A DNA stretch of 64,000 bases from WVXP01 sp964348095 (GTDB taxonomy: Bacteria; Desulfobacterota; BSN033; WVXP01), in the NCBI GenBank assembly GCA_964348095.1, contig CAYGBK010000129.1, positions 1 through 64,000 of the forward strand. Direction: 5' to 3'. Shown here piece by piece: positions 9,240 through 17,978 of this stretch. Numbering within the stretch: position 1 is the stretch's first letter; the number at the start of each line of letters is the position of its first letter. The notes under the pieces are model-generated. The model saw only the letters and a list, made by a program, of their open reading frames with translations, searched no databases and was not told the DNA's origin. The translations under genes were made by a program, and so were the position numbers.

Positions 9240-9665
9240 TCATATGGCGTACAGTTCCTCGTCCAGCATGTGAACCCAGTTTTTCTTCAGAACGTTGATC
9301 GCCTCTTTCATGTTGGTTACATCAACGATGAGGACTGCATTGTCTCCGCGAGTCAGGGAGGTGTAAAGGTAGTTTACATTAATGTTCGCATCCTTCAGGG
9401 GACGGAGAATGGCATTCAGGCCACCAGGATGCTTTGGGGCTTCAACGGCAAGCACCTCCTTCAATTTCACAGAATATCCATGGCTCTCCAAAATGCTCAC
9501 CGCCTTGTCTGGATCGTTGACAACGAATCTTACAGCACTTACGTCGGCTGCGTCTGCGACGCTCACAGCAATTACGTTGATACCATTTTCTCCCAGGAAA
9601 TCAATGACCGTCGAAAACTGGCCCGGCGTGTTCTCCAAACCCAGGGATATTTGTTGCACCGGCAT
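9240..9665 (-). CDS. ACT-domain protein (tandem ACT)
   Basis: The 141-residue protein is two ACT domains: ENTPGQFSTVIDFLGENGINVIAVSVAD opens the first in typical fashion (motif at about residues 9-36) and HPGGLNAILRPLKDANINV the second. ACT domains bind amino acids and regulate enzymes. ATG 9665 is preceded by AAGGAGG at ideal spacing. It is the last gene of the 2-oxoacid:ferredoxin oxidoreductase operon, so it may sense branched-chain or other amino acids that feed that enzyme. Such ACT pairs often sit beside these oxidoreductases or phenylacetate-CoA ligases. The ligand is not predictable here. Confidence 0.85.
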   Translation of the reverse strand: MPVQQISLGLENTPGQFSTVIDFLGENGINVIAVSVADAADVSAVRFVVNDPDKAVSILESHGYSVKLKEVLAVEAPKHPGGLNAILRPLKDANINVNYLYTSLTRGDNAVLIVDVTNMKEAINVLKKNWVHMLDEELYAI

Positions 9666-9705
9666 CCATAACCTCCTTGACACAGTCCTACCAGGTGAGT
9701 CTCGG

Positions 9706-10242
9706 TCACGCCAGATGGTTGTACCCTGCTTTTAGGGCCTTCTTGTTCTGGGTGATAATCGGCTTTCCCTTGTCTTCGAATATCTCCTCGATAGCTTTCT
9801 GAGTCGTCTCCAGGGGGGCGACTCTCGTCTTTCTTAGATAAGCGCCCAACATCACCATGTTGGTGAGTCGTCCATCCCCTAAACTCTTAGCTAAATCGTT
9901 GGCCGGTACTTCGAAAATCTCAATGTCACCGCGGGCCGGCCTGGTGTCGACCAGGCTAGAATTGATAAACAGGCCGCCCCCTGATTGAATGATATTCTCA
10001 AAACGCTGCAGTGATGGCCTATTCATAACCACCACGAATTCGGGACTCGAGGCAACAGGCGAGGCGATCTCTTCGTCACTGATGGCAACCGTACAGTTGG
10101 CAGTTCCCCCCCGGACTTCAGCCCCATATGCCGGAAGAAATGTCACATTCTTTCCATCGCGCATACCAGCTACCGCGAGGACGTACCCCATTATCAAGAC
10201 GCCTTGCCCACCAAATCCGGAAAAAATTGTCTTAATCAGCAT
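9706..10242 (-). CDS. 2-oxoacid:ferredoxin oxidoreductase, gamma subunit
   Basis: This 178-residue subunit begins MLIKTIFSGFGGQGVLIMG, the glycine-rich motif of the pyruvate/ketoacid oxidoreductase gamma domain. With alpha, beta and delta subunits it oxidatively decarboxylates a 2-oxoacid to an acyl-CoA and reduces ferredoxin. ATG 10242 overlaps the end of the beta gene by 11 bases, showing translational coupling, and has GGGAGTAAGAAAG upstream. A longer frame to 10308 lies inside the beta gene and is rejected. Substrate is probably 2-oxoglutarate or a branched-chain oxoacid. Confidence 0.92.
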   Translation of the reverse strand: MLIKTIFSGFGGQGVLIMGYVLAVAGMRDGKNVTFLPAYGAEVRGGTANCTVAISDEEIASPVASSPEFVVVMNRPSLQRFENIIQSGGGLFINSSLVDTRPARGDIEIFEVPANDLAKSLGDGRLTNMVMLGAYLRKTRVAPLETTQKAIEEIFEDKGKPIITQNKKALKAGYNHLA

Positions 10243-10990
10243 CTTTCTTACTCCCGGTGACATCCTTGATGACGCCAAGGGGGTAGCGTTTGACCATGTT
10301 GTCTTCAATCCACTGACAGGCTTCCGTTGGACTCATTTTCCAGTTTGTGCCGCACGGAGAGAGAACCTCAACAAGGGAAAACCCCATTCCCCTGAGCTGG
10401 ACCTGGAAGGCCTTGGCAACGGCTTTCTTCGTTCTTAATATGTTCGCGGTTGAATTTACCGCCGTCCTCACAATGTAGGCACTTCCAATGGCCAGCGACA
10501 GCATCTCACTCAGATTGATTGGATGGCCGTGGATTGTTTCACTTCTGCCACGCGGAGACGTTGTCGTCTTTTGACCGGGTAAGGTGGTGGGAGCCATCTG
10601 GCCCCCTGTCATGCCGTAGACCGCATTATTAACGAAAATGGCGGTGATATTCTCTCCACGGTTTGCAGCGTGAATAGTTTCTGCCGTTCCGATAGCCGCA
10701 ATATCGCCGTCTCCTTGATAGGTGAAAACGAGCCGGTCCGGGAGAGCTCGCTTTAGTCCAGTGGCTACGGCGGCACCTCTCCCATGCGGCGCCTCTCCCA
10801 TATCGATGTCGAAGTAGTTATAGGCCAGAACCGCGCAGCCTGCGGGTGGAACGCCGATGGCAATCTTCTGAAGCCCCATCTCGTCGATCACTTCGCCCAT
10901 GATCCGATGGAGAATGCTATGGCCACACCCTGGGCAGTAGTGGAAGGGATTATCTTTGAGAGATTTTGGCCTGGAAAAAACCTTTTTCAT
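10232..10990 (-). CDS. 2-oxoacid:ferredoxin oxidoreductase, beta (thiamine diphosphate) subunit
   Basis: The protein has 252 residues. It carries the YCPGCGHS motif near the N-terminus and the thiamine diphosphate-Mg motif GDGD followed by the NNAVYGMTGGQ segment, all typical of KorB/VorA-type beta subunits. It binds the cofactor that attacks the oxoacid. ATG 10990 has GGAGTGGAC upstream and follows the alpha gene by 67 bases. Length and motifs are normal for the four-subunit class. Confidence 0.93.
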   Translation of the reverse strand: MKKVFSRPKSLKDNPFHYCPGCGHSILHRIMGEVIDEMGLQKIAIGVPPAGCAVLAYNYFDIDMGEAPHGRGAAVATGLKRALPDRLVFTYQGDGDIAAIGTAETIHAANRGENITAIFVNNAVYGMTGGQMAPTTLPGQKTTTSPRGRSETIHGHPINLSEMLSLAIGSAYIVRTAVNSTANILRTKKAVAKAFQVQLRGMGFSLVEVLSPCGTNWKMSPTEACQWIEDNMVKRYPLGVIKDVTGSKKDAD

Positions 10991-11057
10991 GTCCACTCCA
11001 TGGTCCTTGTGAGCCCACATCCGAGAGCGTGTGCGATTGGATTGAGTCTATCGTCTC

Positions 11058-12113
11058 CTAACCCAATTTCTTTCGATAATACTGACTGGCAATAACCCTC
11101 GAAACCTCGAGAGGCGTGGGGATGATTCCTCCAGGCCTTCCGTAGAAATGAACCTCACCACGCCCTTCCAAGGCCAGGCGAACGTCCTCCACCATCTGTC
11201 CTGTGTTCAACTCGAAGACGAGGAAATGCTTGATCGTTTTGCTAAGCTGTCGAAGCGCCTGTGCTGGGAAGGGCCACAGGGTAATGGGCCGGAACATTCC
11301 GATTTTTATGTTTTGCTCCCGCGCACGGATGATTGCCCCCTTGGCAATTCTGGCCGCGGTGCCAAAGGCAACCACTGCCATAACCGCATCGTTCAGGAGA
11401 TGATTCTCAACGAGTGTCTCCTTTTGAGCGATTCGCTCGTATTTACGGACGAGTTTCCAATTGTGCTCTTCCTCGACCGCCGGATCGAGGAGAAGGGAGC
11501 GAATGATACGACTGGGTCTCCCGTTGGCCCCTGTAAGCGTCCAGTCTTTGGTCGCCTGTTTTCTGGATTTCTTGGAATCGACAAACTCGACAGGCTCCAT
11601 CATCTGTCCGAGCATCCCATCTCCGAGGATGAAAACAGGCGAGCGATAATCATCTGCCAGATCGAAAGCCTTCATGGTCAGGTCAGCCAGCTCCTGAACG
11701 GAACTTGGACCCAAAACAATATTCCGATAGTCGCCGTGTCCTCCACCCCTCGTCGCCTGGAAATAATCGGATTGAGAGGGGGCGATGTTACCGAGTCCAG
11801 GCCCTCCCCGAGAGATATTGACGATAACAGCGGGAAGTTCCATGGCCGATAGGAAGGAGATGCTCTCCTGTTTGAGGCTAATGCCTGGGCCAGAGGAGGA
11901 CGTCATCGCTCTCATTCCTGCCATGCTCGCTCCCATGACCATGTTGATCGCTGCCAGTTCGCTCTCTGCTTGAATGAAGATCCCGTCATCGAGTTCCGAA
12001 AGTCGGGTCGACATGTATTCTGTCAATTCGTTTTGGGGGGTAATTGGATAGCCAGCATAGAAAAGGCAGCTGGCGCGGATAGCTGCCTCACCGGCGACGT
12101 GGTTTCCCCTCAT
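11058..12113 (-). CDS. 2-oxoacid:ferredoxin oxidoreductase, alpha subunit
   Basis: This subunit of about 351 residues begins MRGNHVAGEAAIRASC and continues with YPITPQNELTEYM, the signature of the KorA/VorB pyrimidine-binding domain. TSSGPGISLKQE and ISRGGPGLG are also conserved. The ATG lies just beyond the ferredoxin stop codon with GTAGGG upstream, so the two are co-translated. The delta-alpha-beta-gamma order is that of 2-oxoglutarate and 2-oxoisovalerate oxidoreductases. Which substrate it uses cannot be decided from sequence alone. Confidence 0.93.
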   Translation of the reverse strand: MRGNHVAGEAAIRASCLFYAGYPITPQNELTEYMSTRLSELDDGIFIQAESELAAINMVMGASMAGMRAMTSSSGPGISLKQESISFLSAMELPAVIVNISRGGPGLGNIAPSQSDYFQATRGGGHGDYRNIVLGPSSVQELADLTMKAFDLADDYRSPVFILGDGMLGQMMEPVEFVDSKKSRKQATKDWTLTGANGRPSRIIRSLLLDPAVEEEHNWKLVRKYERIAQKETLVENHLLNDAVMAVVAFGTAARIAKGAIIRAREQNIKIGMFRPITLWPFPAQALRQLSKTIKHFLVFELNTGQMVEDVRLALEGRGEVHFYGRPGGIIPTPLEVSRVIASQYYRKKLG

Positions 12114-12120
12114 CAATACC

Positions 12121-12354
12121 CTACTCACGATATACCTCAATCGCAATCTCAGGACACGAAACGGCACACGCGCAACACCCGGTGCACTGCTTACTCTCTC
12201 GCTTCATGCCCTTTTCTAGAAAGACGCTCGGATAGTATCCTGTCCTATTGAGTTTTGTGGAGGACTCGATCAGGCCTTTCGGGCATGCCTCAACACAGAG
12301 CAGGCATCCTTTGCAGAGCTCTTCGTCGATTTCTATTATTCCGATTCTCCTGGC
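12121..12354 (-). CDS. 2-oxoacid:ferredoxin oxidoreductase, delta (2[4Fe-4S] ferredoxin) subunit
   Basis: This small ferredoxin has two cluster motifs, CKGCLLCVEACPKG and CTGCCACAVSCPE, and delivers electrons out of the complex. I prefer GTG 12354 over the ATG at 12399: GGGGAGG lies eight bases upstream of the GTG, and a good sigma-70 promoter (12402-12429) would start transcription near 12395, downstream of the ATG. That gives 77 residues starting VARRIGIIEIDEE. It is the first gene of the five-gene minus-strand operon. Confidence 0.92.
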   Translation of the reverse strand, partial: ARRIGIIEIDEELCKGCLLCVEACPKGLIESSTKLNRTGYYPSVFLEKGMKRESKQCTGCCACAVSCPEIAIEVYRE

Positions 12355-12401
12355 CACGCGTGCATCCTCCCCACCTGAAGTTCTAACCGGTGTAAGCATA
12401 G

Positions 12402-12429
12402 AAGATAAAACAAATCAGATAATTGTCAA
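12402..12429 (-). promoter_or_regulatory. Sigma-70 promoter of the oxidoreductase operon
   Basis: On the minus strand TTGACA (12424-12429) is followed after 16 bases by TATCTT (12402-12407). Transcription would start near 12395, leaving about 40 bases before GTG 12354. The remaining 280 bases to the divergent ArsA gene show an AT-rich TATTATATT element near 12670 but no gene. Confidence 0.6.
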
Positions 12430-12709
12430 GGTCATTTTTCTCTGGATTCCGTCAGATTCCAGTATCCTCCATGTGGGACGCTGGCCGAGAGGTCCTAGGT
12501 TTGTGTGTTTTAGGCGAGACCACCGGGAGCGGGAGGGTTTTGAGAGGAACTAGCCACTTACCTTTCCGCGTCTTAACCGATTCTTGGATTGATCAATACG
12601 CATGCGACGACGGACATTGAACCTTTTGGGGGCTTGTCGACGGAGAACCTTGCCCTCCTTTACTATTTATTATATTGTATCTGGCAAACATCTCGCAAAT
12701 AGGAGACTC

Positions 12710-13672
12710 ATGACGCCCTCTCTCACACAGCTAGATAAAGAGGAGAACAAGCTCATCATGATCGGTGGGAAGGGTGGAGTCGGCAAGACGACCTGTGCCG
12801 CCGCACTTGCCCTCCATTTTTCGGAGAGTGGAAGGAAGACCCTTGTTATCTCCAGTGATCCCACCCCTTCTTTGTCTGATATATTCGAAACATCGATTGG
12901 AGATAAGGAGACCGCGATCCAGGGGATCGAGGGCCTCTTCGGCATTGAGATCAGTTCCGACGTCGTCCTGGAGATGTGGCGAGAGCGATTTGGCCCGGAA
13001 ATCTATGAGGTCATCTCGTCGTTTGCCACCCTTGACTATGACTTTGTAGACTATATCGGCACCGCCCCTGGTATCGAAGAAGAATACATGTTGAACTATA
13101 TTCTCGATCTCGTGGAGGGGGGACAGTATGACCTGGTGGTATGGGACACAGCACCTGCTGGCCATACATTGAGGCTCCTTCATCTACCTCACATTTTTCT
13201 GAAGCATCTGGAGGCTGCGACAAAGTTTTACCTCAATATCTACAGCTATTTTGAAAAGGTAAAAGACAGTGTAAGATTGCGAAAAGGGAAGCGATCCCTG
13301 CTGGAGATCATCAGCAACTGGGAAAACCTCGCTGAAAAAATCGTCCGGTTTATCAGGGATCAAACAAGAACGTCCTTCGTGCTCGTTACGATACCCGAGG
13401 CTCTGGGGGTCAGGCAGACCGAACGCATCATCAAGGATTTTGATGATTATCAGTTGAGAGTTAGATATCTCATCATCAACCATGTCATTGAGAATGTCGA
13501 TTGTTCCTTTCATGAGATTAAACAGAAGATGCAGCAAATGTATCTCAGAACCCTCCAAGAAAGTTACGGTGATCGCATAGAGATAGTGCATGTGGCCGAG
13601 TCGCCCCAAGAGGTTAAGGGAATCGACAGAATCAGGGAAGTCTCTGAGACTCTTTTTCCGTCCAGGAGGTAA
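12710..13672 (+). CDS. ArsA/Get3-family ATPase
   Basis: The protein has about 320 residues. It has the deviant P-loop of the family (GKGGVGKTT near residue 20), a switch region (VISSDPTPS) and the WDTAPAGHTLRLL segment. It is single-domain, like TRC40/Get3 rather than the duplicated bacterial ArsA. No arsR, arsB or arsD gene is nearby, so arsenite export is not supported; a chaperone or membrane-protein role is possible. ATG 12710 has AGGAG upstream; the frame extends to 12602 but those residues look non-coding. It ends 4 bases before aspC. Confidence 0.88.
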   Translation: MTPSLTQLDKEENKLIMIGGKGGVGKTTCAAALALHFSESGRKTLVISSDPTPSLSDIFETSIGDKETAIQGIEGLFGIEISSDVVLEMWRERFGPEIYEVISSFATLDYDFVDYIGTAPGIEEEYMLNYILDLVEGGQYDLVVWDTAPAGHTLRLLHLPHIFLKHLEAATKFYLNIYSYFEKVKDSVRLRKGKRSLLEIISNWENLAEKIVRFIRDQTRTSFVLVTIPEALGVRQTERIIKDFDDYQLRVRYLIINHVIENVDCSFHEIKQKMQQMYLRTLQESYGDRIEIVHVAESPQEVKGIDRIREVSETLFPSRR

Positions 13673-13675
13673 GAA

Positions 13676-14869
13676 ATGGATCTATCAAAAAGGGCCCGTC
13701 AACTCAGCCCATCCCCTACCCTAGCGGTCACAGCCAAGGCTGCCGCGATGCGAGCCCAGGGCCTCGATGTTATCAGCTTCGGCGCGGGAGAACCGGATTT
13801 TGACACGCCGGATCACATCAAAAAGGCCGCTATCGACGCAATAGACAGTGGTTTCACAAAGTATACCCCCGTGGGAGGTATTGACGAGCTCAAAGACGCC
13901 ATTATCGAGAAATTCAAGAGAGATAATGGGTTGCAGTACGACAGATCACAGATTATTGTCTCGTGCGGTGGAAAACACGCTATTTACAACCTGGCTCAGG
14001 CGCTTTTCGATCGTGGTGATGAAGTCATTATTTCTGCCCCGTACTGGGTTTCCTATCCTCCGATTGTAGAAATGGCCGGTGCGACTCCGGTGATCGTGAA
14101 CACCTCAGAAGCTGATGGTTTCAAGATTTCACCGGAACAGCTCGCAGAAGCGGTCACGTCGAGAACGAAAGCTTTTATTCTCAATAGTCCCTGTAATCCG
14201 ACCGGGGCGGCGTATGAGAGGAGAGAACTCGAAGCCCTCGGCGAGATTGCTCTCGAAAAAGGGATCTACGTCATTTCTGACGAAATCTACGAGAAGATCG
14301 TTTTTGATAACTTTGGATTTATGAGTATTGCCTCTGTCAACAAGGCACTCTTAGAACGGACGATCATCGTCCATGGTGTCTCCAAGACATACTCCATGAC
14401 CGGATGGCGGATTGGCTATACTGCTGGACCGGCTGAATTGATTAAGGCCATGACAAGCATCCAGGGTCAGAGCACATCAAATCCAACCTCTATTGCCCAG
14501 AAGGCGGCCGTTAGCGCTTTGTCTGGACCCCAGGAGCCCGTAGACGAGATGGTGCAGATTTTTCAGCAACGTCGCGATCTCATTGTCCAGCGGTTGAATG
14601 CTATAGATGGGGTTTCCTGCTTTAATCCTCAGGGAGCCTTCTACGTGTTTCCAAATTTCTCCTCCTGGCTCGGTCGAACCGACGACACTCAGAGATTCTC
14701 CAATTCCATAGAACTCGCGGACTACCTCCTCACCAACGCTCAGGTGGCTTTAGTCCCCGGAGTGAGTTTTGGAGCAGAGGGCTATGAAAGGCTCTCATTT
14801 GCCACCTCAACGGAAAACATCGAGAACGGCTTAGACCGAATCGAAGAAACCCTGTCCAATCTCGGGTAG
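13676..14869 (+). CDS. aspC: Aspartate/aromatic aminotransferase (class I)
   Basis: This 397-residue pyridoxal-phosphate enzyme has the AspC beta-type signature: SFGAGEPDFDTP, NSPCNPTGA, and the cofactor lysine in SKTYSMTGWRIGY near residue 237. It exchanges amino groups between aspartate (or prephenate in some members) and 2-oxoglutarate. The ArsA gene's stop codon lies inside its ribosome site (AGGAGGTAAGAA), so the two are tightly coupled. Length is standard. Confidence 0.95.
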   Translation: MDLSKRARQLSPSPTLAVTAKAAAMRAQGLDVISFGAGEPDFDTPDHIKKAAIDAIDSGFTKYTPVGGIDELKDAIIEKFKRDNGLQYDRSQIIVSCGGKHAIYNLAQALFDRGDEVIISAPYWVSYPPIVEMAGATPVIVNTSEADGFKISPEQLAEAVTSRTKAFILNSPCNPTGAAYERRELEALGEIALEKGIYVISDEIYEKIVFDNFGFMSIASVNKALLERTIIVHGVSKTYSMTGWRIGYTAGPAELIKAMTSIQGQSTSNPTSIAQKAAVSALSGPQEPVDEMVQIFQQRRDLIVQRLNAIDGVSCFNPQGAFYVFPNFSSWLGRTDDTQRFSNSIELADYLLTNAQVALVPGVSFGAEGYERLSFATSTENIENGLDRIEETLSNLG

Positions 14870-14895
14870 CACTCAGCCGATCGGTGATTTAAGAA

Positions 14896-15588
14896 ATGGA
14901 TGAGGCAAGACTCTGTTCCCTGTGCCAAAAGGAGTTAGAGGACGACATAGCCTTCTGCGAATCCTGCGGGAATTTCTTTTGCTCTGGTTGTTTAGCGGAA
15001 GTTTCCCAGAGAGAGTACGATTCGGCCTATGTCATAGGGACCTGCAAGGGATGCCGCAGATTGGAGGACGTGAAATCACAAATGATTCTCTGTCCCCGAT
15101 GTGGCACGGCCGTCAAGGAGTATCGTTCTCCTTTGACAACCGTCGACATTGTCATACGGTGCCGAAAACCGAATACGGGAATCGTCCTTATCGTGAGAAA
15201 CAGAGAGCCGCGGATGTGGGCTCTTCCAGGAGGATTTTGCGATTATGGAGAAAAACTCGAGGATGCAGCTATTCGTGAGGCAGAAGAAGAGACCGGTCTC
15301 GCCATCCAATTGATTGAGCAGTTCCACACCTACTCTGATCCTCGCCGAGATCTCCGTCACCATTCCATAACGACGGTATTCATCGCGGAGGCGGAAGATA
15401 AGCCAAAAGCCGGAGACGATGCGGAAGAGGCCAGGGTTTTTCGAGAGCAGGACATTCCCGAGATGCTCGCCTTTGACCACAAAAGAATTCTTGACGATTA
15501 CTTCCGCTATGAAAAGACCGGTTCAAAACCACGGCCGGCCTCCATCAGACTGCCCAAGCGGTTCGACAGATCGAAAAATCCTACTTAA
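14896..15588 (+). CDS. Nudix hydrolase with N-terminal zinc-ribbon region
   Basis: Residues 1-80 hold several C-x2-C pairs (CSLCQKE, CESCG, CSGC, CKGC, CPRCG), suggesting two zinc-binding units. Residues 85-215 are a Nudix domain with the box beginning GGFCDYGEKLEDAA and continuing REAEEETGL. The family cleaves nucleoside diphosphates linked to another group; zinc-ribbon Nudix proteins such as NudC act on NADH. The substrate here is unknown. It lies 26 bases after aspC, and its end overlaps the convergent cinA end by 8 bases. Confidence 0.88.
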   Translation: MDEARLCSLCQKELEDDIAFCESCGNFFCSGCLAEVSQREYDSAYVIGTCKGCRRLEDVKSQMILCPRCGTAVKEYRSPLTTVDIVIRCRKPNTGIVLIVRNREPRMWALPGGFCDYGEKLEDAAIREAEEETGLAIQLIEQFHTYSDPRRDLRHHSITTVFIAEAEDKPKAGDDAEEARVFREQDIPEMLAFDHKRILDDYFRYEKTGSKPRPASIRLPKRFDRSKNPT

Positions 15589-16837
15589 TCGATCGGAGTC
15601 TTTCCAGCAGATACTTCCTCAGCATGTCCAGAGCCATGATCGTGGCCCTCTCGGCTATGGCGTCTCGAGGTCCGCCTATTTCCCACGATTTAAACCGCTC
15701 TGTCTCGGTCTCAGCGATGGCGACGGTCAGCGTGCCTCTCATGTCCCCATGTGATGGTCTAAAATCTCCTGTAATTCCCATACCCACGTTCGCGTGGTCA
15801 ACGATCTTTCTGGCGAGTGCGGTAGAGTGGTATACTCGATCCTCAACCAATGACGAAAAGGCCTGGTCTGTCAGGTTCAAAAATGACTGTTGGGCGCTTT
15901 TTGACGGGAGAACGAATCCTTGCATGAATCGGTCCGTTCCCGTCTTGACAACCCTTTGACATATGAGCCCTCCCGTCACCGCATCAGCCACGCTGAGCCT
16001 CACGTTGAGGCGGATGAGGTACTCTGCGACTTTCTGCTCCAGGGTCTCGTTGTCTACGCCGTAGATGAGGATGCCCAAACGATTCCGGATCTCCCTTTCA
16101 ATCGGATCAATCATGTTGAGTGCTTCTTTTCGACTTCTTCCGTGGGAGACGATGGATATTTTGACGTCTCCCGGAGATGCGAGGAGACCGATGCTGGGAT
16201 TCTGGTTGAGGCGAATCAGGTCTCCGACCTGTCTGTCAACGCCGCTTTCACCGAGACCACAGACGCGGAGAACCCGGGTCAGAATTACCTGCCTCCCTAG
16301 CCTGTACTTTTTCTTCAGATAAGGAAGGACGGTGCGGCCGAGAAGGTGCTCTAACTCTCGCGGCACGCCAGGAAGGGAAATGACGACCCCCCTTCGATCT
16401 TCCACGATAAAGCCAGGAGCGGTCCCCATGGGATTTCTGATAGGCAAAGCCCCCTGGGGAATGTAGGCCTGTTTTCGATTATTCGGTGACATCTGAAAAC
16501 CCCTCGTTTTGAAGATCGCCTCTATCTGCTTCATAAGTTCGGGGTGGAATATCAGCCGCTGTCCAGTTGCCTTTGCGACGGCATCACGGGTGAGATCGTC
16601 CTCTGTCGGTCCCAATCCACCGGTCGTAATCACAATGTCAGAACGATCAAGTCCGAATCTCAGCGCGTCGATTATCGGACCCAAATCATCTCCAACAGCG
16701 GTAATATGGGACAAGGTGATTCCTACACCGGCAAGTTCTCTACCCAGATATGACGAATTCGTATCCACAATTCGGCCGAGAAGCAATTCAGATCCAATTG
16801 CAATTACCTCCCCTTGGAGTCCTGTGTCTGTCCCCAT
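15581..16837 (-). CDS. cinA: CinA: molybdopterin-binding-like domain plus amidase domain
   Basis: The 418 residues are a full CinA. The N-terminal COG1058 domain (GEVIAIGSELLLGRIVDTNSSYL, with GGLGPTEDDLTRDAVA) is followed by a C-terminal nicotinamide-nucleotide amidase-like domain (about 260-418). Family members deamidate NMN or cleave ADP-ribose in pyridine-nucleotide recycling. In the C-terminal domain the usual ESCTGG motif reads DAVTGGL, so the catalytic Ser appears to be lost. It is the third gene of the minus operon and starts 11 bases after the epimerase. Confidence 0.9.
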   Translation of the reverse strand: MGTDTGLQGEVIAIGSELLLGRIVDTNSSYLGRELAGVGITLSHITAVGDDLGPIIDALRFGLDRSDIVITTGGLGPTEDDLTRDAVAKATGQRLIFHPELMKQIEAIFKTRGFQMSPNNRKQAYIPQGALPIRNPMGTAPGFIVEDRRGVVISLPGVPRELEHLLGRTVLPYLKKKYRLGRQVILTRVLRVCGLGESGVDRQVGDLIRLNQNPSIGLLASPGDVKISIVSHGRSRKEALNMIDPIEREIRNRLGILIYGVDNETLEQKVAEYLIRLNVRLSVADAVTGGLICQRVVKTGTDRFMQGFVLPSKSAQQSFLNLTDQAFSSLVEDRVYHSTALARKIVDHANVGMGITGDFRPSHGDMRGTLTVAIAETETERFKSWEIGGPRDAIAERATIMALDMLRKYLLERLRSIK

Positions 16838-16847
16838 TCTTGCCGTC

Positions 16848-17978
16848 CTAAAGTCTCACGGTTTCGGATCTCTTGGAATACTTCTCCAAAGACTCCTCCC
16901 GCACATTCACACCAAGTCCTTTTCCGGCAAGGGGAGGAGCATGGCCAGCCTGCCCAAAACGGATATCTTCCTCCACAATATCCTCTTGAAGAACCCACGT
17001 TCCGAACGATCCCTCGAGATAGAGGAGGCCATCAGACCACCCGGCGACGTGGCGTCCAGCCGCTGAGAGTATTCCAGTCTCTCCAACCTGGCAACCTATT
17101 TGACACCTCAGGCCTTGTGTTTTTGCCATATCCAGAATGGCCAATGACCCGGAAAAACCGCCACATTTAGAAAGCCGAACATTGAAGGCGTGACAGGCCT
17201 TCATGTCCAACAATCTTCTCGCATCGTCGAAAGAGCATACCGATTCATCAGCAATGATGGGAATCACCGACTGGGAGGCGACCTTCTTAAGTCCTTGCAG
17301 ATTCCGTTTTGCTACGGGTTGCTCCACGGCTCGAACGCCGTACGTTCCCAGTCGCTCAATGTTCTTCAACGCATTCTGCTCTGTCCACGCTCCATTGACG
17401 TCTACTCGCAGATCAACATCAGGCCCAAGGATCGACAGGGTCTTTTCGAACACCGTCGGGTCGATGCGGGCACCAACCTTAAGTTTGATGTTCCTCATGT
17501 CATTCTGTTTCAGTCGGGACAGAAAATGCTCAAGCCGGCTTGGAGGGAGTAATGGAACAACTGCACTGTATGGCGGAGGCTGGCGCCATCGGGCTCGATA
17601 TACACTCTCAAGGGAACAATCCCACCATTTGCAGGCGAGGTCTAATAAGGCGAGTTCGACGGCACAGAAGGCAGATAGATTGTTCTGACACCGAAGACTC
17701 TTGTTAGAATCAAAGAGGTGAACCCTCACCTCCTCGATGGACGCGAAGTCTCTACCGGCGAGCGGGGGGATCAGCGTTCCTTTTATGAAATCAATGGCGG
17801 ATCGGGCTGTTTCCCCCGTAACGTAGCTTCTGGGAACACCCTCGCCGTAACCGTCTAGACCATTAGAGCGAAGCCTGACAACGATATTGTCTGTGTAAGT
17901 TCGGGAAATGATATGATGGTTGAGAGGTTGGGATAAGGGGAGACTTAATAGAAAAACCTCGGCCAGTTCGATCTTCAA
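16848..17978 (-). CDS. Enolase-superfamily dipeptide epimerase / cycloisomerase-like enzyme
   Basis: This 376-residue protein of the muconate-lactonizing subgroup keeps the catalytic set: the KxK motif in IKLKVGAR, metal ligands in RVDVNGAW, AVEQP and IADES, and the second lysine in RLSKCGG. Members include L-Ala-D/L-Glu epimerase, used for murein peptides, and o-succinylbenzoate synthase. The nearby Mpl and LD-carboxypeptidase genes favour the epimerase, but this is inference. Its start lies 116 bases inside the end of the acyltransferase gene, an unusually long overlap. Confidence 0.87.
   Translation of the reverse strand: MKIELAEVFLLSLPLSQPLNHHIISRTYTDNIVVRLRSNGLDGYGEGVPRSYVTGETARSAIDFIKGTLIPPLAGRDFASIEEVRVHLFDSNKSLRCQNNLSAFCAVELALLDLACKWWDCSLESVYRARWRQPPPYSAVVPLLPPSRLEHFLSRLKQNDMRNIKLKVGARIDPTVFEKTLSILGPDVDLRVDVNGAWTEQNALKNIERLGTYGVRAVEQPVAKRNLQGLKKVASQSVIPIIADESVCSFDDARRLLDMKACHAFNVRLSKCGGFSGSLAILDMAKTQGLRCQIGCQVGETGILSAAGRHVAGWSDGLLYLEGSFGTWVLQEDIVEEDIRFGQAGHAPPLAGKGLGVNVREESLEKYSKRSETVRL

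Noticed and set aside
11148..11852. 234-codon plus frame
   Set aside because: Antisense shadow of the oxidoreductase alpha subunit.
12682..12697. TGGCAAACATCTCGCA as a sigma-54 promoter for the ArsA-like gene
   Set aside because: Spacing is right, but the start of transcription would fall in or after the ribosome site at 12701-12705.
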